From NCBI GenBank assembly GCA_030740135.1, contig JASLXW010000112.1:1-10120 (forward strand): 10,120 bases of DNA. The letters are read 5' to 3'. Shown here piece by piece: positions 6,662 to 10,120 of the stretch. The DNA comes from Nitrospinota bacterium. GTDB taxonomy: Bacteria; UBA8248; JACPRG01. Both the position numbers and the translations under genes were made by a program. The notes beneath the pieces were generated by a model. The model did no database searches and was not told where the DNA came from. It worked only from the letters and a program-made list of their open reading frames with translations. Every line of letters starts with the position of its first letter. The first letter of the stretch is position 1.

Positions 6662-6669
6662 AGGCCGCC

Positions 6670-7857
6670 TCAGCACTGCAGGACTTTCTGGATGGAAGGC
6701 AGTGTTATTTCCGCCAACGTCTCGGCCACCTTCTCCCCCGCGCGGCCGTCCCCGTAGATGGGGGTTGGTTCGTAACGCCCATGTTCCACTTGTGCCATAA
6801 TCGCTCGGTAAATGCTCTCCGAATCGTTGGGCGAGTCCACCACGTTGTGTCCCCGTTCCCTTCGCTGTTGTCGTATGCCCACGTTGACGACCGGCGTGCC
6901 CAGATAGCAGGTTTCCCGGATCCCCGCCGAGCTGTTTCCGACCATGCAGGCCGCATGACGCATCATATTTACGAAAATCAAAGGGCTCAAGAGATTGAGG
7001 GTAAAATATCGACCATGCGCACCGTTCCTCCGTGAGAACACTCGAATTTTCTCTACAATCTGACCGGCCCCTGCGTCCACGTTCGGCCAGAAACATATCG
7101 TATACAAATTGGTGCGGAAGACTGCGTCCAAGGTTTTGAGTATTTGCTCTTCCTGTTCTTCAAACTGCGTCGTCACCGGATGCTGGACCAGGAGCAGGAA
7201 CGGTTCATCCTCACAGAACAGCGGCTCATTCTTCCACAGGAGCTTCAGCTCCTCCGCAAACTGTTTCCGATTCAGCCCCGTCACCTCAAGGACAGAATCC
7301 GTACCGGGACATCCAACATTGAAGACGAAATCCGGGTTCTCACCCATCGCAATGATTTTCTTCCGGGCATCCTCCGTGGCCGGAAAGTGAATGTGTGACA
7401 ATTTGGTGATGGCGTGTCGAATCGATTCGTCGAAGCTCCCGGTCACCTCGCCACCTTGGATGTGCGCCACGGGGATGTTCATGGCGGACGCCGCAATCGC
7501 AGCAGACAACGCTTCGAACCGGTCACCCGGGACGACCGCCACATCCGGCCGCAGGCGCTCGAAACAAGTTGCCAGATCGCAGATCCCAAGGCCAATGGAG
7601 CGGGCCATGGCCGTTGGATTTTCGCCTTCGATGATTTGGTAAATCTTTTCGTCGATTGTGAACCCGTCATCAACGATTAGGTCCACCGTATACCCGTGGC
7701 GCCTCAGCAAATGCGCTCCGGTCACCACGGTCTGGAGCTCCAGCCTCGGGTCCCGGTCGATGGCGCGCATGACCGTCCGGCAACGGGTGTAGTCTGCCTG
7801 GTTACCGGTGACAACACAGATTTTGCGGACCGACGAAGACGCGGTGTTGGAAGTCAT
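6670..7857 (-). CDS. legG: Hydrolysing UDP-N-acetylglucosamine-type 2-epimerase (LegG/NeuC)
   Basis: A 395-residue GT-B-fold epimerase of the NeuC/LegG family, which inverts C2 and releases the nucleotide to give a free ManNAc-type sugar, here presumably 2,4-diacetamido-2,4,6-trideoxymannose for the downstream synthase. Motifs: VVTGNQADYTR at 15-25, VVTGAHL at 44-50, VVPGDRFEAL at 108-117, HIQGGEVTGSFDESIRHAI at 132-150 (NeuC-type GGE signature), QHPVT at 225-229 and the UDP-binding GNSSAGIRE at 307-315. The length is typical. The ATG at 7857 overlaps the legI stop (ATGA) and has GGAGG 10 nt upstream inside legI. An in-frame upstream ATG at 7974 lies within legI and adds 39 residues unlike the family. 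It is coupled to legI, as expected for consecutive pathway steps. UDP versus GDP sugar cannot be told from sequence. Confidence 0.92.
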   Translation of the reverse strand: MTSNTASSSVRKICVVTGNQADYTRCRTVMRAIDRDPRLELQTVVTGAHLLRRHGYTVDLIVDDGFTIDEKIYQIIEGENPTAMARSIGLGICDLATCFERLRPDVAVVPGDRFEALSAAIAASAMNIPVAHIQGGEVTGSFDESIRHAITKLSHIHFPATEDARKKIIAMGENPDFVFNVGCPGTDSVLEVTGLNRKQFAEELKLLWKNEPLFCEDEPFLLLVQHPVTTQFEEQEEQILKTLDAVFRTNLYTICFWPNVDAGAGQIVEKIRVFSRRNGAHGRYFTLNLLSPLIFVNMMRHAACMVGNSSAGIRETCYLGTPVVNVGIRQQRRERGHNVVDSPNDSESIYRAIMAQVEHGRYEPTPIYGDGRAGEKVAETLAEITLPSIQKVLQC

Positions 7858-8888
7858 TTCACGATATCCTCCGGGGTCAGCGTGACATCGGACTTCAGAG
7901 AACGGCGCGCCCTTCGACCGAGGGTCAGGCCCAGCTCGGCTGCGGGAATGCCCGTCCCCGGACGTTTGACCCATAGATTGTCTAAGGTGAACTTTTCCCT
8001 TTCTTCGATGTCCCGAATGCTCACAATGCTGGCATAGGCGAACTCGATGACCGGCTGCTCACCCGGCAAGATGTCCTTCGACCCATTGGATGCCGCATGG
8101 ATGGCACGTGACCCTTTCACCAATTCCGCCAGCTCCGCCGGCTCGATGGATATGGACACGTCCGGTCCCGGCCACTCACGAGTGATCGTAAAATGCTTTT
8201 CCAGAGCGCAAGCACCCAGAGCGACGGCCCCCAAACAGGTGTAAATTCCGATGGAATGATCACTCAATCCGACGGGTAGCCCGAACTCCCGCTTCAGTTC
8301 CAGGATTGCACCGAGGCGCACATTCTCATAGGGCGTCGGATACATAGACGTACAATGCATGAGCATGAGCGGCACGTTGTTCTTACGGAAAATTTCCACA
8401 GACTTTCGGACCGAGGGAATATCGTTCATACCCGTCGAAAGGATGACGGGTTTTCCTTTTCGGGAGATGTGTTCAAGAAAGGGCAGATTGTTGCACTCGC
8501 CGGACCCGATCTTGTAACCGAGAACCCCCATATTCTCTAAACGGTCTCCCGCCTCGCGAGAAAAAGGAGTGCACAAATAAAGGATTCCCTTCTTTTCGCA
8601 GTAATCCTTCACTCGCCGCTCCTCATTCTCCGTTAACTCGCATCTTTTGATGATGTCCCACAGGCGCTCCTCTGAAATTGCCCCGGGCTTCATGTCGGTC
8701 GGGACCATTTCCGCCTCGGTGATGTGGCATTGAAATTTGATGCAATCGGCTCCGGATTCCACGGCTGCGTCCACGAGTTCGATCGCCTTACTGAATTCTC
8801 CTTCGTGATTGATTCCGACCTCAGCGATTACGAACGGCGAAAATCCGTCACCGATCTTACGGTCACCGATCTGGAACTCAGACTTCAT
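7854..8888 (-). CDS. legI: N-acetylneuraminate/legionaminate synthase (NeuB/LegI family)
   Basis: A 344-residue sialic-acid synthase that condenses phosphoenolpyruvate with a free 6-carbon N-acetylated sugar to form a 9-carbon NulO. The N-terminal TIM barrel (about 15-260) shows FVIAEVGINHEG at 19-30, CIKFQCH at 49-55, YKIGSGE at 125-131, STGM at 151-154, and the metal-binding histidines in LSDHS (His211) and EKHFT (His232), followed by WPGPDVSIS at 239-247. A C-terminal SAF (antifreeze-like) domain spans about 285-344 with SIVSIRDIEEREKF and RPGTGIPA. The neighbouring legG and legC favour legionaminate over Neu5Ac or pseudaminate, but sequence alone does not prove this. The ATG at 8888 is preceded by GAGG 13 nt upstream, a distant ribosome site. 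It is the first gene after the largest non-coding gap in the window (8889-9083). Confidence 0.92.
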   Translation of the reverse strand: MKSEFQIGDRKIGDGFSPFVIAEVGINHEGEFSKAIELVDAAVESGADCIKFQCHITEAEMVPTDMKPGAISEERLWDIIKRCELTENEERRVKDYCEKKGILYLCTPFSREAGDRLENMGVLGYKIGSGECNNLPFLEHISRKGKPVILSTGMNDIPSVRKSVEIFRKNNVPLMLMHCTSMYPTPYENVRLGAILELKREFGLPVGLSDHSIGIYTCLGAVALGACALEKHFTITREWPGPDVSISIEPAELAELVKGSRAIHAASNGSKDILPGEQPVIEFAYASIVSIRDIEEREKFTLDNLWVKRPGTGIPAAELGLTLGRRARRSLKSDVTLTPEDIVK

Positions 8889-9017
8889 CGGACGGAGAAT
8901 CCCTCAGGTTTCGAAGTTTGGAATTGTTAGCCTGGAATCGCCAAGAACGGGAGAAGGGAGACTGAATCACGCTCCGCCGCCACAAGGGGAATCGGCATCG
9001 GCCCGGAGTACTCTCGT

Positions 9018-9023
9018 TGTCAA
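9018..9023 (-). promoter_or_regulatory. Possible -35 element (TTGACA) upstream of legI
   Basis: The 195-bp gap between the amidotransferase and legI contains a perfect TTGACA on the minus strand, about 130 nt before the legI ATG. At 17 bp spacing the sequence is CGATGC, a poor -10 match, so this may be chance. No rho-independent terminator or conserved small ORF was seen in the gap; an open frame from 9132 to 8878 resembles nothing I recognise. Confidence 0.2.
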
Positions 9024-9083
9024 TGGATCCCGAAATTCGTACTGCCTCCTCTGCAAAGCTGAACCGCTTGTCCTCCTCGAGCC

Positions 9084-10120
9084 TTACGAAACCCGATGTC
9101 TCAGCCTCCACTCTCCTTCTTCCCGCATCCAAAGATGCGGAGAGCGGAACTGATCGCAGAGCTCCGGGAATCTCTCCGGTCTTATTTCCAGGTAATCCAT
9201 GACCTCATGGAAGTATTTTTCCGGGAATTCCCCGTCGAAGCGGTGGACCAGGGCCACGCCTTCCTCCCGCGTGAGATGTCGGTTCCGGATCTCCTGGGAG
9301 GCGTCGTACGTCGCGCGGCCGATTCCAAACTTGATGTAGGTTGTGTAGTAATGAAGGCCGTCGATTCGGTCGTCGAGGCTGTTGGATTTACTATAGGTTC
9401 CCTCCGTTCGGAACGGGTTTGCCTGAAAACCCGTGTTTTCTACGGCATAGTAATAGGCCTCTTGGGGCGTCCATTTCAGGTAATATCCCAGATAATGGAC
9501 TTCTATGGGGCACCTGGCCAACTCCCTCTCGTCCGCGGGCAAGTACGGCTCAACGTCCTTCCGCGTCATACCATGCTTTTCAAAAAGCTCCTCTATGGGA
9601 ATGCCGGCTAGGCGAATCTCCGACAGGTTCTCCATCGCATAGAAGGATTTTTCTCGAAGGGAAGTCGTGTTATCGGCAAGGGGGTTTCCATGTTCCGCCT
9701 CGTTATCTCCATAGAATACAAGCGGAATGTTGTACCTCAGGGCGATTTTCGGCGCCAAGTTTTTCTGGCCCAGGATAAAGGTTTGGAACGGATGCATAAG
9801 CTTCTCGATCGCGAGACGCGTCAGCAAACGGTGGACGCGGCCGTTGGGATGGAACAGGACGTTATCCAGTCCGCCAACATCCGTCCAGTTTCGAAAATTC
9901 TGCCACCCAATATCTGTGTAGAGGATCGGCGGCCAGGTGCATGTCAGCGGATTCATGCCGTATTTGTATTTCAGGACATGGGCGGCGTATGCGCTGTCCT
10001 TTCCGCCGCTGCCGGGAACCAGACAATCGTATGAGCCGTCGCTTCGGCGAAACCGGTCGCAAAGCTCCACCAATTCCTTCTCCCGCTGGTCCCAATCAAT
10101 CTGCTCTTTCTGCTCCACGT
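9084..10120 (-). CDS. N-acetyl sugar amidotransferase (WbpG/PseA-like), 5' end cut by window
   Basis: The C-terminal 345 or so residues of an ATP-pyrophosphatase-type amidotransferase; the frame stays open to the right edge. IDWDQREKELVELCDRF precedes the PP-loop DCLVPGSGGKDSAYAAHVLK (about 31-50 of the visible part), then LTCTWPP, FILGQKNLAPKIA and VFYGDNEAEHGNP, all typical of the WbpG/PseA group. Family members are around 375-400 residues and begin with a Cys-rich metal-binding segment, which would lie just outside. The GTG at 10118 is therefore more likely an internal Val than the start. The family converts an N-acetyl group to an acetamidino group on a nucleotide sugar, using ammonia from HisH/HisF-like partners that are expected nearby but not visible here. 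It lies 195 bp upstream of legI, on the same strand. Together these suggest an acetamidino-modified NulO or uronic acid. Confidence 0.9.
   Translation of the reverse strand, partial: VEQKEQIDWDQREKELVELCDRFRRSDGSYDCLVPGSGGKDSAYAAHVLKYKYGMNPLTCTWPPILYTDIGWQNFRNWTDVGGLDNVLFHPNGRVHRLLTRLAIEKLMHPFQTFILGQKNLAPKIALRYNIPLVFYGDNEAEHGNPLADNTTSLREKSFYAMENLSEIRLAGIPIEELFEKHGMTRKDVEPYLPADERELARCPIEVHYLGYYLKWTPQEAYYYAVENTGFQANPFRTEGTYSKSNSLDDRIDGLHYYTTYIKFGIGRATYDASQEIRNRHLTREEGVALVHRFDGEFPEKYFHEVMDYLEIRPERFPELCDQFRSPHLWMREEGEWRLRHRVS

Noticed and set aside
5376..6800. 474-codon open frame on the plus strand
   Set aside because: It is antisense to the CBS-LegC gene and the end of legG, has no recognisable domain, and is rich in His/Arg/Gly/Pro as expected of a GC-rich shadow frame.
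6662..7096. Upstream part of the remnant CBS frame as a longer gene
   Set aside because: Above 6661 the frame lies within legG and encodes no CBS-like or other recognisable sequence; only the segment after the legG stop is CBS-like.
8878..9132. 84-codon minus-strand frame across the gap before legI
   Set aside because: It starts inside the amidotransferase in another frame, ends inside legI, and resembles no known protein.

Overview
The window is a bacterial surface-glycan locus of moderately high GC content (roughly 55-60% by eye). Every gene I can support is on the minus strand, so transcription runs from the right edge (10120) to the left edge (1). Nothing identifies the species. Legionaminic/pseudaminic-type (nonulosonic acid, NulO) genes, many 1-4 nt gene overlaps and some TTG/GTG starts fit a bacterium that decorates flagellin, LPS/O-antigen or capsule with sialic-acid-like sugars. 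No phage, IS, CRISPR, tRNA or rRNA feature was seen.

In transcription order: (1) an N-acetyl sugar amidotransferase (WbpG/PseA-like), cut at its 5' end by the window edge; (2) a NeuB/LegI-type NulO synthase; (3) a LegG/NeuC-type hydrolysing UDP-sugar 2-epimerase; (4) a short broken CBS-domain reading frame; (5) a LegC-family PLP aminotransferase with an N-terminal CBS pair; (6) an NAD-dependent sugar epimerase/dehydratase (SDR), also with an N-terminal CBS pair; (7) an RmlC/FdtA-like cupin sugar isomerase; (8) a TylF/MycF-type O-methyltransferase; (9) a PseG/SpsG-type UDP-sugar hydrolase; (10) an SpsF-type cytidylyltransferase; (11) the N-terminus of a sulfatase-like alkaline-phosphatase-superfamily hydrolase, cut by the left edge.

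As a pathway, LegC aminates a 4-keto-6-deoxy-GlcNAc nucleotide, LegG (or the PseG homologue) releases the free hexose, LegI condenses it with phosphoenolpyruvate, and the SpsF-type enzyme would activate the product as a CMP-sugar. The amidotransferase, methyltransferase and SDR/cupin pair would modify this or a companion sugar. A LegB-type 4,6-dehydratase, a LegH/PseH acetyltransferase and an intact hexosamine-1-phosphate nucleotidyltransferase are not in the window.

The most unusual feature is the CBS modules. In this pathway, CBS pairs are known from the PtmE-type nucleotidyltransferase that feeds it. Here they are instead fused to two other sugar enzymes, and a third CBS fragment lies as a 46-codon remnant between legG and legC. 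The remnant shares a 17-bp perfect repeat with the SDR-fused CBS. This suggests recombination-driven shuffling of a regulatory or scaffolding module within one operon.
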